From the NCBI GenBank assembly GCA_965247395.1, contig OZ252012.1, forward strand, positions 620,001-684,000: DNA of 64,000 nt, written 5' to 3'. Of the stretch, positions 32,886 to 41,912 are shown piece after piece (the first letter of the stretch is position 1; each line of letters begins with the position of its first letter). A program made the translations under genes and the position numbers. This stretch comes from CAYRJD01 sp965247395 (lineage in GTDB: Bacteria; Actinomycetota; Acidimicrobiia; Acidimicrobiales; Poriferisodalaceae). Under the pieces are notes generated by a model. It was given only the letters and a program-made list of their open reading frames with translations. It was not told where the DNA came from and did no database searches.

Positions 32886-33824
32886 TCACCTGTCTAGGTC
32901 ACGATGGCGGCAGTGCAGGAGATGCCCACCCGAAGACAACCGCTTAGCGATCTCTTCAGCTACCGCAACACTGCGATGACGACCACCGGTGCAACCAAAC
33001 GCAATCGTTAAGTAAGCCCTGCCTTCGGATCCGTATGCGGGCACCAGAAAATCAAGCAAAGGCATAACACGCTCAAAAAACTGTTGTGCCGCCTCTTGCT
33101 CAAACACAAAGTCGCTCACCGCCTTGTCTCGGCCGGTCAGTGGGCGCAACGCCGGTTGCCAGTGTGGGTTAGGCAAAAAACGACAGTCGAACACTAAATC
33201 GGCGTCGTTTGGAACACCATGTTTGTAGCCAAATGACATCACCGCAGTGGTCATCGAGATATCAGTGCCAGGATCGCCAAACGCCTCACGCAGACGCTCT
33301 CGCAGGTCATGAACGCTCAGGCCACCGGTATCGATTATCAGATCGGCTCGCTGAAACATCGGCTCAAGCAACGAACGCTCGTGTTCGATTGCGTCAACAA
33401 CCGATTCGCTCTCATCGTTGTGTAAAGGGTGCCGTCGCTTGGTGTCGTCAAAACGCTGCACCAGTACCTCTGTAGGAGCGTTTAGGAACGCAATCCGCAA
33501 ACGAGCACCGCTGGCACGCAGTCTGTCGAGCGAAGGTTCAAGATCTTCGTAGTGGTCGCGTGAACCGGCCACCAGCGCAAGTCGGCGAACATTAGAGGTA
33601 CGGACCGAAGCGTGCTCTTTGCTGTGCAGCGCCATCAGGTCGGCCACCTTGGGAATCAGACTGGCAGGAAGATTGTCTATAACAAACCAGCCGAGATCTT
33701 CCAATGCCTTGGCTGCCGTTGAACGACCCGCACCAGACAGCCCGGTAACGACTACATACTCCGGCACATTTTCAGCGCCGTTTTGAGGGCTGTCAGCCCC
33801 TGCAGTAGATCTGGTAGCAGGCAC
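32886..33824 (-). CDS. rapZ: RNase adapter/nucleotide-binding protein RapZ
   Basis: A 312-residue RapZ-family P-loop protein. Walker A is GLSGAGRSTAAKAL (about 29-42), with an unusual Arg before Ser-Thr. FVIDNLPASL follows, then the family C-terminal domain including YLTIAFGCTGGRHRSVAVAE (about 276-295). In enteric bacteria RapZ directs small-RNA decay; in Actinobacteria the role is less clear. It is 13 bases downstream of uvrC on the same strand. Confidence 0.93.
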   Translation of the reverse strand: MPATRSTAGADSPQNGAENVPEYVVVTGLSGAGRSTAAKALEDLGWFVIDNLPASLIPKVADLMALHSKEHASVRTSNVRRLALVAGSRDHYEDLEPSLDRLRASGARLRIAFLNAPTEVLVQRFDDTKRRHPLHNDESESVVDAIEHERSLLEPMFQRADLIIDTGGLSVHDLRERLREAFGDPGTDISMTTAVMSFGYKHGVPNDADLVFDCRFLPNPHWQPALRPLTGRDKAVSDFVFEQEAAQQFFERVMPLLDFLVPAYGSEGRAYLTIAFGCTGGRHRSVAVAEEIAKRLSSGGHLLHCRHRDLDR

Positions 33825-33837
33825 GCAAGCAGAGTAG

Positions 33838-35703
33838 CTACGCGATCGGCCGATTGCGAAGCTTCGCCCACAAGGCTTCCGCCACCGCCTCGGGCAACCA
33901 CGGCAGGTCTTGCAGTTGTTCCAAGGTTGCTTTGCGCACTGCGGTTATGCCGCCAAGCTCTTTCAATAAGCGTGCGCGCCGGCGCGGTCCTAAACCTGCA
34001 ACGTCATCTAACACACTGCGGGTCATTGACTTACTGCGCAGCTGACGGTGATAAGACACCGCGAAACGATGGCTTTCGTCCCGCACTCGTTGCAGCAAGT
34101 ACAGAGCCTCGGATTGACGCGGCAGCTCCACGGCTTCGGAGCGCCCGGGGACAAACACCTCTTCAAACTGTTTAGCCAGCGCCGCTACGGAAATCTCATC
34201 AGCCAAGCCCAACTCATTCACGACCTTGATCGCTACTCCAAGCTGGCCCTTACCACCGTCGACCAGTAGTAGCTGAGGTGGGTAAGCAAACTTGCCTCGC
34301 TCTTCTATTGGTAGCTCACGTTCGGCCAGATAACCCTTTAGGCGGCGAGTCAAGACCTCTTCCATAGCTGCGTAATCGTCGTTGCCTTGCTGTGAGCGAA
34401 TCTTGAAGCGGCGATATTCCTGTTTGGCCGGCAGAGCATCTTCCAGCACGACCATGGAACCGACATAGTTGGTGCCCTGTAGATGACTCATGTCGTAGCA
34501 CTCGATGCGTAACGGTGAGGTAGGAAGCTCCAGATATTCCTGCAGTTCAACCAACGCAGCTGCGCGACTGTTGTAATCCGCACCACGCTTGAGTCGGTGT
34601 CGGATGAGCGAGTCCTTCGCGTTTTGGTTAGCGGTTTTAATCAGTGAGCGCTTGTCGCCGCGCACCGGTACCCGTACCGGCACATGCGAGCCACGCAAGT
34701 CGCTGAGCCATTCGCAAAACGTGGTTATGTCGTCTGGCAGATCGGGCACCAGCACGGCCTTGGGCATGCCAAGCGGGTTCTCTTCGTAATAGAGGCGCTG
34801 TAGCACCACGGCTACGAGTGCTGGTCGCTTTAGCTGTTCAACCTTGTCGACGATTAGCCCGCGCTGGCCCATCACGCGGCCCTTGCGCACGTATAACACC
34901 TGCACCGCTGCTTCAAGCTCGTCTTCGCTGATGCCTATCACGTCGAAATCTTCATCACGCGTGCCCGCAATTTGTTGACGCTCGATGGCCTTATGAACGC
35001 TGGCAAGTCGGTCCCGCAAACGTGCTGCTAGCTCAAACTCCAAGCGATCACCAGCGGATTTCATGCGTTGCTCTAGGTCCGCGATTACATCATCTGTGTT
35101 GCCTTCTAGGAACCGCACAAGATCGCTCACAATGCGGTCGTAGTCCTCGTGGTTCACCTCATTGACGCAAGGCCCGGCGCATTGCTCAATATGGAACAGC
35201 AGACACGGCCGACCGAGACGTTGGTGCTCGGCCAGCTTGTTGTCGCTGCATGTGCGAATGGGGAAAGTTCTTTGCAGCAAGTTGAGGGTCTCGCGGATGG
35301 CGTATGCGTGCCCATACGGACCGAAGTAGCGGTTTTCGCGTTTGCGTTTACCGCGCATTACCATCGCGCGCGGCCATTCGTCGCTGGTAGTAATAGCCAA
35401 GAACGGGTAGCTCTTGTCGTCTCGCAGCTTCACATTGAAGCGCGGCTGATGGCGCTGAATCAGGCTGTACTCCAGCATCAACGCTTCTACTTCGGTGTTT
35501 ACCTGTAGCCACTCCACCGACTGAGCCGTTGCCACCATTTGTGCTGTACGCGGGTGAAGCCCGCGTCGCGCACCGAAATATGTGCTTATGCGTTTGCGCA
35601 GGCTTTTGGCCTTACCGACGTAAATAATTTTTCCGTCGGCGTCAAGAAACTGATAGCTGCCAGGAACGTCAGGCACTTCGCTTGGTTTTGGCCGTACCTC
35701 CAT
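33838..35703 (-). CDS. uvrC: excinuclease ABC subunit C
   Basis: A 621-residue nucleotide-excision-repair nuclease. The GIY-YIG-type N-terminal site is PGSYQFLDADGKIIYVGKAK (about 14-33). A Cys-rich segment CAGPCVNEV follows, then the UVR motif (about 205-235). The RNase H-like 5' nuclease domain begins RIECYDMSHLQGTNYVGSMV (about 400-419), and a C-terminal helix-hairpin-helix is present (DVAGLGPRRRARLLKELGG). Complete. It makes both incisions around lesions presented by UvrA/UvrB. Confidence 0.97.
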   Translation of the reverse strand: MEVRPKPSEVPDVPGSYQFLDADGKIIYVGKAKSLRKRISTYFGARRGLHPRTAQMVATAQSVEWLQVNTEVEALMLEYSLIQRHQPRFNVKLRDDKSYPFLAITTSDEWPRAMVMRGKRKRENRYFGPYGHAYAIRETLNLLQRTFPIRTCSDNKLAEHQRLGRPCLLFHIEQCAGPCVNEVNHEDYDRIVSDLVRFLEGNTDDVIADLEQRMKSAGDRLEFELAARLRDRLASVHKAIERQQIAGTRDEDFDVIGISEDELEAAVQVLYVRKGRVMGQRGLIVDKVEQLKRPALVAVVLQRLYYEENPLGMPKAVLVPDLPDDITTFCEWLSDLRGSHVPVRVPVRGDKRSLIKTANQNAKDSLIRHRLKRGADYNSRAAALVELQEYLELPTSPLRIECYDMSHLQGTNYVGSMVVLEDALPAKQEYRRFKIRSQQGNDDYAAMEEVLTRRLKGYLAERELPIEERGKFAYPPQLLLVDGGKGQLGVAIKVVNELGLADEISVAALAKQFEEVFVPGRSEAVELPRQSEALYLLQRVRDESHRFAVSYHRQLRSKSMTRSVLDDVAGLGPRRRARLLKELGGITAVRKATLEQLQDLPWLPEAVAEALWAKLRNRPIA

Positions 35704-35756
35704 ACGGATTCCCTCCCCGTAACCAGGGTAAGCAGAGCCTGGTGCAACGGTGTCTC

Positions 35757-35808
35757 AGGCAGATAAAAGTGGCTTAAGAAACCGGCCCGTATGGCTGCTC
35801 GGTGTGGC
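35757..35808. repeat. 52 bp direct repeat, copy 1 (ancestral uvrA 3' end)
   Basis: Identical to 36246-36297. Read on the minus strand it encodes the last residues of UvrA (SSHTGRFLKPLLSA) and is followed at once by TGA (35757-35755), so it looks like the original 3' end of uvrA, now detached. Confidence 0.85.
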
Positions 35809-35828
35809 TCGCTGTAGTCGTCCTTGGG

Positions 35829-36188
35829 TTAGGCGTATGTGGTGTCGAACGGAGCTGAGGTGGTGCCGATGATGACGGTATCGACGTCGGCGCCGTCAGC
35901 ATGTTTGGTGTTGGCTGGCACGTGTAGCACCGAGCCCGGTGGATACTGCCTTCTTGCACCGGTTTCTTCTTCGAGCACCAACATGCCGGATACAACGGTG
36001 ATTGTGGCGTCCTGGGCGTGAGAGTGCAGTGGATCCCATAGGCCTGCGGGGATGAAGAATGCGTAACCGAACTGTTCGCCGTTCGCTTGTCGGTCACCGA
36101 ACCATGTAGACGTCCGCGTACCGTCTGGGTTGTCGGTCCAGTCGAGGTCTTCGGGAACGATGGTCGAGATCGGACTAGTTGCGGTCAT
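35829..36188 (-). CDS. cupin protein inserted between uvrA and its former 3' end
   Basis: A 119-residue single cupin. Motif 1 is GLWDPLHSHAQDATITVVSG (about 49-68), with two His residues. Motif 2 is PPGSVLHVPANTKHADGA, with one more His. These could hold a metal. The segment 35809-36245 carrying it is bracketed by perfect 52 bp copies of the uvrA 3' end, so it arrived by an insertion that duplicated that end. The function is unknown. Confidence 0.75.
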   Translation of the reverse strand: MTATSPISTIVPEDLDWTDNPDGTRTSTWFGDRQANGEQFGYAFFIPAGLWDPLHSHAQDATITVVSGMLVLEEETGARRQYPPGSVLHVPANTKHADGADVDTVIIGTTSAPFDTTYA

Positions 36189-36228
36189 CGGGATTCCTTT
36201 GCTGAATTGTGTTGATGCTGTGGGGTGG

Positions 36229-39222
36229 TCATGGTGCGAGCCCAGAGGCAGATAAAAGTGGCTTAAGAAACCGGCCCGTATGGCTGCTCGGTGTGGCCGC
36301 CACCACTTCAGGTGGGCCCACAGCTACCACGGTGCCACCGCCGTCGCCGCCTTCGGGGCCAAGATCGATGATCCAGTCGGCGGTCTTGATCACATCCAGG
36401 TTGTGCTCGATCACGATGACCGTGTTTCCGCCGGATACCAGTCGATCAAGCACTATTAGCAACCTGCGAATGTCTTCGAAGTGCAGTCCCGTCGTGGGCT
36501 CATCCAAGATGTACGCCGTATGGCCTGTCGATCGCTTTGACAGCTCAGAAGCCAGCTTGACACGTTGTGCTTCACCACCCGACAGCGTGGTTGCGGGTTG
36601 GCCCAGCCTGATGTAGCCCAGGCCAACATCCACCAGAGTTTGCATGTGTCGTGCGATCGGTGGTTGCGCCGCAAAAAATGACAGCGCTTCCTCGCAAGGC
36701 ATGTTTAAAACATCAGAGATGCTCTTGCCTTTAAACATCACCTCCAACGTCTCACGGTTGTACCTAGCGCCGTTACATACCTCACACTGCACATAGACGT
36801 CTGGCAGGAAATGCATTTCGATTCGCAGCGTGCCGTCGCCCGAGCAGGCCTCGCAGCGGCCACCTTTCACGTTGAAGCTGAAGCGCCCCGGCATGTATCC
36901 GCGTGTCTTGGCTTCGTTGGTCATCGCGTACAACTTGCGGACGTGACCAAACACGCCCGTGTATGTGGCAGGGTTTGAACGCGGAGTCCGACCAATCGGT
37001 GACTGATCTACCTCGATGACCTTGTCAAGCTCGCCCCAATTGTCGACCGTGGTGTGCAACCCCGGCACATCTTTGGAGCCGTAGATCCGCTGCATTAACG
37101 CCTTGTAGAGAATCTCATTTACCAGCGTGCTTTTGCCTGACCCCGACACGCCCGTCACCACCACGAAACAGCCGAGTGGGAAGTCCACATCGATCTCGCG
37201 CAGGTTGTTTTCTCGTGCACCGCGCACGGTGACAACATCTCCATCAGGAACACGCCGCTGCTTTGGAATCGGTATGGAACGTTTGCCGGCCAGATACTCC
37301 CCCGTGATGGAACCCTCAGCGTTTGCTAGTCCCGCTACCGGGCCGCTGTAAACAATCTCACCACCGTGCTCACCAGCACCCGGGCCGATGTCAACCACCC
37401 AGTCGGCTTCGTTGATGGTTTCTTGATCGTGCTCGACCACCAAGACGGTGTTGCCGATGTTGCGCAGGTGCTGCAATGTGTCGATGAGGCGGCGATTGTC
37501 TCTCTGGTGCAGCCCGATGGACGGCTCATCTAATACGTAAAGCACACCCTCCAGGCCGCTGCCGATCTGGCTGGCTAAGCGCAAGCGTTGGGCTTCACCG
37601 CCAGCCAACGTCGCCGCTGAGCGGTTCAAGGTGAGATAGTCGAGCCCGACATCGAGCAAGAAATTCAGCCTCGCTTCTATCTCCTTGATAATGGGCGCCG
37701 AAATGATTTTTTCTCGCTCGGTCAAATCCACCGCCGCAACGAGCTTGGCTGCCTCGCCGATTGAAACGGAACAGAATTCAAAGATGTTGAGTCCGGCCAC
37801 CTTCACGGCCAGGCTCACTTCGTTCAGGCGCGCTCCGTGACAGCTGCCACATGGAACCGCTCGCATGTAACCCTCAATCCGTTTGCGAGAGGAGTCGCTG
37901 TCGGTTTGGGCATAGCGGCGCCGCAATGCAGGAATGACTCCTTCAAAGTTGGTGCTGTAGCTGCGGGAGCGGTTGTAACGATTGCGGTAGCGCACCGTTA
38001 CGCGATCTCCGGCTAGGCCCTTCTTGTCCGCAGCCTTGGTGCTGGCAAGACGGCCGTTGCCTTCGCCCGATGCGCGTCCGTACAAGAAAATGTTTTGGGC
38101 CTTTTTGGGCAGCTTCGTCCAAGGAACATCCAGCCGGATGTCGTGTAGCTCTGCGGCCGCTTCTAGCAGTCGTGCGTACCAGCGGTTGAACGGTCCAGAC
38201 CACGGGGCTAGCGCTCCATCACGCACCGTCAGATCTGGGTTGGGTACCACTAGTTGCGGGTCGACCTCAAAGCGAGAACCCAGACCGTCACAAGTCTGGC
38301 AGGCGCCGTAGGGCGAGTTAAAAGAAAAGTTTCGTGGGGCTGGCTCTTCGAAGGACTTACCGGTGCTAGGTGAGAACAGATGCTGGCTGTAGGTGAGCAT
38401 CTCGGTGTTGAGCTTTTGGACGGGTTTTTTAGCAGGCTTTGATGCCGCCGCCGCTTTGCCTGTGTTCTTTGTTTTGCCAGCGCTTGCGGCTTTGTCGGGA
38501 ACCACGTGAATCCAGACGTGTCCGTCTGCCAGACCTAGCGCAGTCTCCATTGACTCTGTGAGCCGCTGCTCAATCCCGCTGCGCATAACCAGTCGGTCGA
38601 TAACCACTTGGATGTCGTGGTTGACGTAACGGTCTAGGCGCTCAATCTCATCGGGTTCACCAAGCTCGATCAGCTCGCCATCAACGCGTGCTCGCACGTA
38701 GCCCTGCTTGACTAAGTCGCCAAGCAGGGTGTGATAGTCGCCCTTACGAGTCCTAACCACTGGGGCTAGCACCTCAAAGCGGGTGCCCTCAGGTAATGCG
38801 ATCACGCGGTCGACGATCTGTTGAGTGGTTTGCCGCACCACTTCTTCGCCTGTCTCAGGGTCGTATTGGATGCCGATGCGGGCGTAGAGCAGGCGCAGAT
38901 AGTCGTATATCTCTGTGATCGTTCCAACCGTGGAGCGAGGATTACGGCTGGAGCTCTTTTGGTCTATGGAGATTGCGGGAGAAAGCCCTTCTAAAAAATC
39001 CACGTCGGGCTTATCCATCTGTCCCAGAAACTGACGGGCATACGACGAGAGCGACTCCACGTAGCGGCGTTGTCCTTCGGCAAAAATTGTGTCAAAAGCG
39101 AGCGAGGATTTGCCGCTTCCGGACAGTCCGGTGAACACAATCATCTGGTCACGTTTGAACTCAACGTTGACGTTTTTGAGGTTGTGCTCGCGTGCGCCAC
39201 GAATGATCAGAGAGTCACCCAT
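36229..39222 (-). CDS. uvrA: excinuclease ABC subunit A
   Basis: The product is 997 residues from ATG 39222. It has paired ABC ATPase modules: Walker A GLSGSGKSSLAFDT (about 32-45) and GVSGSGKSTLVNEI (about 690), signature LSGGEAQR (about 890), and zinc modules CQTCDGLG/CGSCHGAR and CEACSGDG/CEVCNGAR. An Ala/Lys-rich insertion (SAGKTKNTGKAAAASKPAKK) sits near residue 250. The C-terminus extends five residues (SGLAP) past the ancestral stop because the 3' end was rebuilt by the cupin insertion. It recognises DNA damage together with UvrB. Confidence 0.96.
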   Translation of the reverse strand: MGDSLIIRGAREHNLKNVNVEFKRDQMIVFTGLSGSGKSSLAFDTIFAEGQRRYVESLSSYARQFLGQMDKPDVDFLEGLSPAISIDQKSSSRNPRSTVGTITEIYDYLRLLYARIGIQYDPETGEEVVRQTTQQIVDRVIALPEGTRFEVLAPVVRTRKGDYHTLLGDLVKQGYVRARVDGELIELGEPDEIERLDRYVNHDIQVVIDRLVMRSGIEQRLTESMETALGLADGHVWIHVVPDKAASAGKTKNTGKAAAASKPAKKPVQKLNTEMLTYSQHLFSPSTGKSFEEPAPRNFSFNSPYGACQTCDGLGSRFEVDPQLVVPNPDLTVRDGALAPWSGPFNRWYARLLEAAAELHDIRLDVPWTKLPKKAQNIFLYGRASGEGNGRLASTKAADKKGLAGDRVTVRYRNRYNRSRSYSTNFEGVIPALRRRYAQTDSDSSRKRIEGYMRAVPCGSCHGARLNEVSLAVKVAGLNIFEFCSVSIGEAAKLVAAVDLTEREKIISAPIIKEIEARLNFLLDVGLDYLTLNRSAATLAGGEAQRLRLASQIGSGLEGVLYVLDEPSIGLHQRDNRRLIDTLQHLRNIGNTVLVVEHDQETINEADWVVDIGPGAGEHGGEIVYSGPVAGLANAEGSITGEYLAGKRSIPIPKQRRVPDGDVVTVRGARENNLREIDVDFPLGCFVVVTGVSGSGKSTLVNEILYKALMQRIYGSKDVPGLHTTVDNWGELDKVIEVDQSPIGRTPRSNPATYTGVFGHVRKLYAMTNEAKTRGYMPGRFSFNVKGGRCEACSGDGTLRIEMHFLPDVYVQCEVCNGARYNRETLEVMFKGKSISDVLNMPCEEALSFFAAQPPIARHMQTLVDVGLGYIRLGQPATTLSGGEAQRVKLASELSKRSTGHTAYILDEPTTGLHFEDIRRLLIVLDRLVSGGNTVIVIEHNLDVIKTADWIIDLGPEGGDGGGTVVAVGPPEVVAATPSSHTGRFLKPLLSASGLAP
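36246..36297. repeat. 52 bp direct repeat, copy 2 (in present uvrA)
   Basis: Identical to 35757-35808, 489 bases away, and within the coding region of uvrA. Beyond the repeat the uvrA frame reads four further codons plus TGA supplied by the inserted segment. Confidence 0.85.
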
Positions 39223-39277
39223 TAGCAAAACATCCTAAGGTCAGTCCGTTGCGCATTTGAGGAACCCAGGCACTGGT

Positions 39278-39499
39278 GTGGCGTCAGCCACAGCAGCAAA
39301 CAACACCGTTGTGGCGTCAGCCACAGCAGCAAACAACACCGTTGCGGCGTCAGCCACAGCAGCAAACAACACCGTTGCGGCGTCAGCCACAGCAGCAAAC
39401 AACACCGTTGCGGCGTCAGCCACAGCAGCAAACAACACCGTTGCGGCGTCAGCCACAGCAGCAAACAACACCGTTGTGGCGTCAGCCACAGCAGCAAAT
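39278..39499. repeat. seven 33 bp tandem repeats between uvrB and uvrA
   Basis: The unit beginning GCGTCAGCCACAGCAGCAAA is repeated at 39281, 39314, 39347, 39380, 39413, 39446 and 39479, nearly identical, the last one incomplete. Each unit contains GTGGC-GTCA-GCCAC (outer copies) or GCGGC-GTCA-GCCAC (inner copies), a short hairpin. Since 33 is a multiple of three, long frames appear on both strands, but they are repeat artefacts. It occupies the whole uvrB-uvrA spacer. Confidence 0.9.
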
Positions 39500-39514
39500 A
39501 GTGCGGCGTGATTT

Positions 39515-40282
39515 CTAAGCAGAAGCGTCGCGTAGGTCGCGGCGCAACTCGCGCAGCTCGTCGCGTAGTCGGGCGGCATATTCAAACTTCAGACTGGCCG
39601 CCGCTTCTTGCATCTCTTCTTCAAGCGAATAAATCAACCGCGCCAGATCGTCCGGCGGTAGATCAGCCATGTCAACCAGTTCCGAACCTCGCAGCACGGT
39701 GCCCCGCGGTTGGCTACGACCACGAGCGCGAGCGAGATCGCCCGCGAGCGACTCCGGCACTGGCGCCGTTCCATCCTTCGATGGCTTGGCACCATATTTG
39801 CCTGCACCGGCTTGCGCATCAGTCGGGCGCCGCAGCATTTCCAAGATGTCCGTAACGGCCTTGCGAATTGTCTGCGGGTCGATGTTGTGCTCTTCGTTGT
39901 ACACCTGCTGCACAGCGCGGCGACGATTGGCCTCAGACACAGCCCGGTGCATTGATTTTGTGATCTTGTCCGCGTACATGATTACATGTCCGTCCATATT
40001 GCGAGCAGCCCGCCCCATGGTTTGAATCAAAGATGTCTCGCTGCGCAGGAAACCCTCTTTGTCGGCATCAAGGATCGCCACCAAGCTCACTTCTGGCAGG
40101 TCCAATCCCTCTCGTAACAGGTTGATACCGATCAGCACGTCGAATTCGCCTAGCCGCAGGTCTCGCAAGATCTCGATTCGCTCAATGGTGTCTATGTCGC
40201 TGTGCAGGTAGCGCACGCGTACACCTAGTTCAAGCAGATAGTCGGTCAGGTCCTCGGCCATCTTCTTCGTCAGCGTCGTCAC
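39515..40282 (-). CDS. uvrB: excinuclease UvrB, C-terminal part (frame-split)
   Basis: A 255-residue part of UvrB beginning TTLTKKMAEDLTDYLLELGV, covering helicase lobe 2 with GINLLREGLDLPEVSLVAI, motif VI TMGRAARN (about 89-96) and the C-terminal UVR domain (EEMQEAAASLKFEYAARLRD). GTG at 40282 overlaps the stop of the upstream part by four bases (GTGA). In intact UvrB the two run on as ...RVLVTTLTKK; one missing G accounts for the break. It could be a sequencing error, a true frameshift, or two coupled chains. Confidence 0.85.
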   Translation of the reverse strand: MTTLTKKMAEDLTDYLLELGVRVRYLHSDIDTIERIEILRDLRLGEFDVLIGINLLREGLDLPEVSLVAILDADKEGFLRSETSLIQTMGRAARNMDGHVIMYADKITKSMHRAVSEANRRRAVQQVYNEEHNIDPQTIRKAVTDILEMLRRPTDAQAGAGKYGAKPSKDGTAPVPESLAGDLARARGRSQPRGTVLRGSELVDMADLPPDDLARLIYSLEEEMQEAAASLKFEYAARLRDELRELRRDLRDASA

Positions 40283-41673
40283 AGCACGCGAGAACCGTCC
40301 TTGGTTACACGATCGATTTCCACTTGCAGATCGTCGATCTGCCCCTTGGTGGGTCGGATCATTACCTCCGGGTCGATCAACCCAGTCGGGCGAACTATCT
40401 GCTCAACCACTTGCTCGCTTTTATCAAGCTCGTATTGGCCAGGAGTGGCCGACAAAAACACCACTTGATTTAGTCGCTCCATTACCTCATCGAAACGAAG
40501 CGGGCGGTTATCACGCGCCGAGGGCAATCGGAAGCCGTGCTCAACCAGTGTGTCTTTGCGCGCTCGGTCGCCTGAGAACTGCCCATGCAACTGCGGCACA
40601 GCCACATGGCTTTCATCGATTACCAGCAAGAAGTCGTCTGGGAAGAAATCCAGCAGTGTGTAAGGCGGCTCTTCGTAGGTACGCCCATCCAGGTGCATCG
40701 AATAGTTCTCGATGCCGTTGCAGTAGCCGAGCTCGGAGAGCATCTCCAGATCGTGTTCGGTTCGCATCTCAAGGCGTTGAGCTTCCAACAAGCTGCTGTT
40801 GTTGTTGAAGTGCTTGAGCCGTCCCTCTAGTTCCTCTTGGATGCCGTTGATGGCGGTGGCCAGTTTTTCTGACCCGGCCACGTAGTGCGATGCCGGGAAC
40901 ACCGTTACCTCATCAAGCGATTCCATGCGGTTGCCGGTAACCGGATCTACCTCGCTGATGGATTCAACCTCGTCTCCAAACAGTTCCACCTGAATCTGAA
41001 ACTCTTCGTAGGCGGGATGGATCTTGAGCGTGTCACCTTTCACGCTGAATCGGCCGCGCGTGAGGCTCATGTCGTTGCGCTCGTATTGGATGTCGACCAG
41101 ACGGCCCAACAGTTCTCGCTGGTCGTAGCTCTCCCCTACCCGCAGGTACAGCATGCTTTTCAGGTATTCGTCTGGTGCACCTAGGCCGTAAATAGCTGAC
41201 ACCGAAGCCACCACGATCACATCTCTGCGGGTTAGTAGGGCGGCAGTTGCGGAGTGGCGTAGGCGGTCAATCTCGTCGTTGACCGAAGAGTCTTTTTCGA
41301 TGTATGTGTCAGAGGAAGGCATATACGCCTCTGGTTGGTAATAGTCGTAATACGACACGAAATATTCGACTCGGTTGTCTGGAAAGAAGCCGCGAAACTC
41401 GTTAGCTAACTGTGCGGCCAGTGACTTATTCGGTGCCAACACCAGCGTTGGTCTCTGAATCTCTTCGATCATCCAAGCCACCGTGGCGCTCTTGCCTGAG
41501 CCGGTGATACCTAGCAATGTCTGAAAGGTCATGTCCGCTTCGATGCCTTTTGCAAGAGCGGCGATGGCGGCTGGCTGATCACCGGCTGGCTCAAAGTCGG
41601 CCATAACGCGAAAGGGCGCTCCCGCGGTTACAGCCGGGATCTTTGTTCGACGGAAAGCTTTGGTGATCGGCAT
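40279..41673 (-). CDS. uvrB: excinuclease UvrB, N-terminal part (frame-split)
   Basis: A 464-residue part with Walker A GITGSGKSATVAWMI (about 55-69; the second residue group is normal GSGKS), the beta-hairpin region YYDYYQPEAYMPSSDTYIEK (about 107-126) that grips DNA, and the DEAD-like DESHVAVPQ (about 355). It ends KDGSRVL just before helicase lobe 2. Alone it could bind ATP but lacks motifs V and VI. With the C-terminal part the total length is normal for UvrB (about 718). Confidence 0.88.
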   Translation of the reverse strand: MPITKAFRRTKIPAVTAGAPFRVMADFEPAGDQPAAIAALAKGIEADMTFQTLLGITGSGKSATVAWMIEEIQRPTLVLAPNKSLAAQLANEFRGFFPDNRVEYFVSYYDYYQPEAYMPSSDTYIEKDSSVNDEIDRLRHSATAALLTRRDVIVVASVSAIYGLGAPDEYLKSMLYLRVGESYDQRELLGRLVDIQYERNDMSLTRGRFSVKGDTLKIHPAYEEFQIQVELFGDEVESISEVDPVTGNRMESLDEVTVFPASHYVAGSEKLATAINGIQEELEGRLKHFNNNSSLLEAQRLEMRTEHDLEMLSELGYCNGIENYSMHLDGRTYEEPPYTLLDFFPDDFLLVIDESHVAVPQLHGQFSGDRARKDTLVEHGFRLPSARDNRPLRFDEVMERLNQVVFLSATPGQYELDKSEQVVEQIVRPTGLIDPEVMIRPTKGQIDDLQVEIDRVTKDGSRVL

Positions 41674-41881
41674 GCAGGGAACTGGTGAAGTGTGAAACTC
41701 AAGTATGCGTTGCCTTATGGTGCTGCGTGGCTAATCTGTCGCATCTATTTACTCTTACTACTTCCTTTAGAAGCCGCTTGGTAGCCACACAATCAATCAT
41801 GACCGTGAAATACGCAACGAGCAACAATGCTTAACTACAACGCTTAACGACGACGCCTGACAACAATGCCTAACAACGACA

Positions 41882-41908
41882 CTCTCAGAGTGAGAGCGCT
41901 AAGGCGCT
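41882..41908 (+). promoter_or_regulatory. tandem hairpins at the ribosome binding site of the acidic protein gene
   Basis: CTCTCA-GAG-TGAGAG (41882-41896) and AGCGC-TAAG-GCGCT (41895-41908) are two perfect overlapping hairpins ending 4 bases before ATG 41913. The loop AAGG of the second could be the ribosome binding site, so folding may control translation. The rest of 41674-41912 holds imperfect CTTAAC/CCTAACAACGA-type repeats and no gene. Confidence 0.35.
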
Positions 41909-41912
41909 CACT

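Noticed and set aside
39278..39499. CRISPR-like array
   Set aside because: The 33 bp units are directly contiguous with no variable spacers, and no cas genes are present.
39222..39585. Long frames on both strands with 11-residue periodic proteins (for example LLLWLTPQRCC)
   Set aside because: They are products of a 33 bp tandem repeat, whose length is a multiple of three, so all frames stay open. No ribosome binding site or family resemblance.
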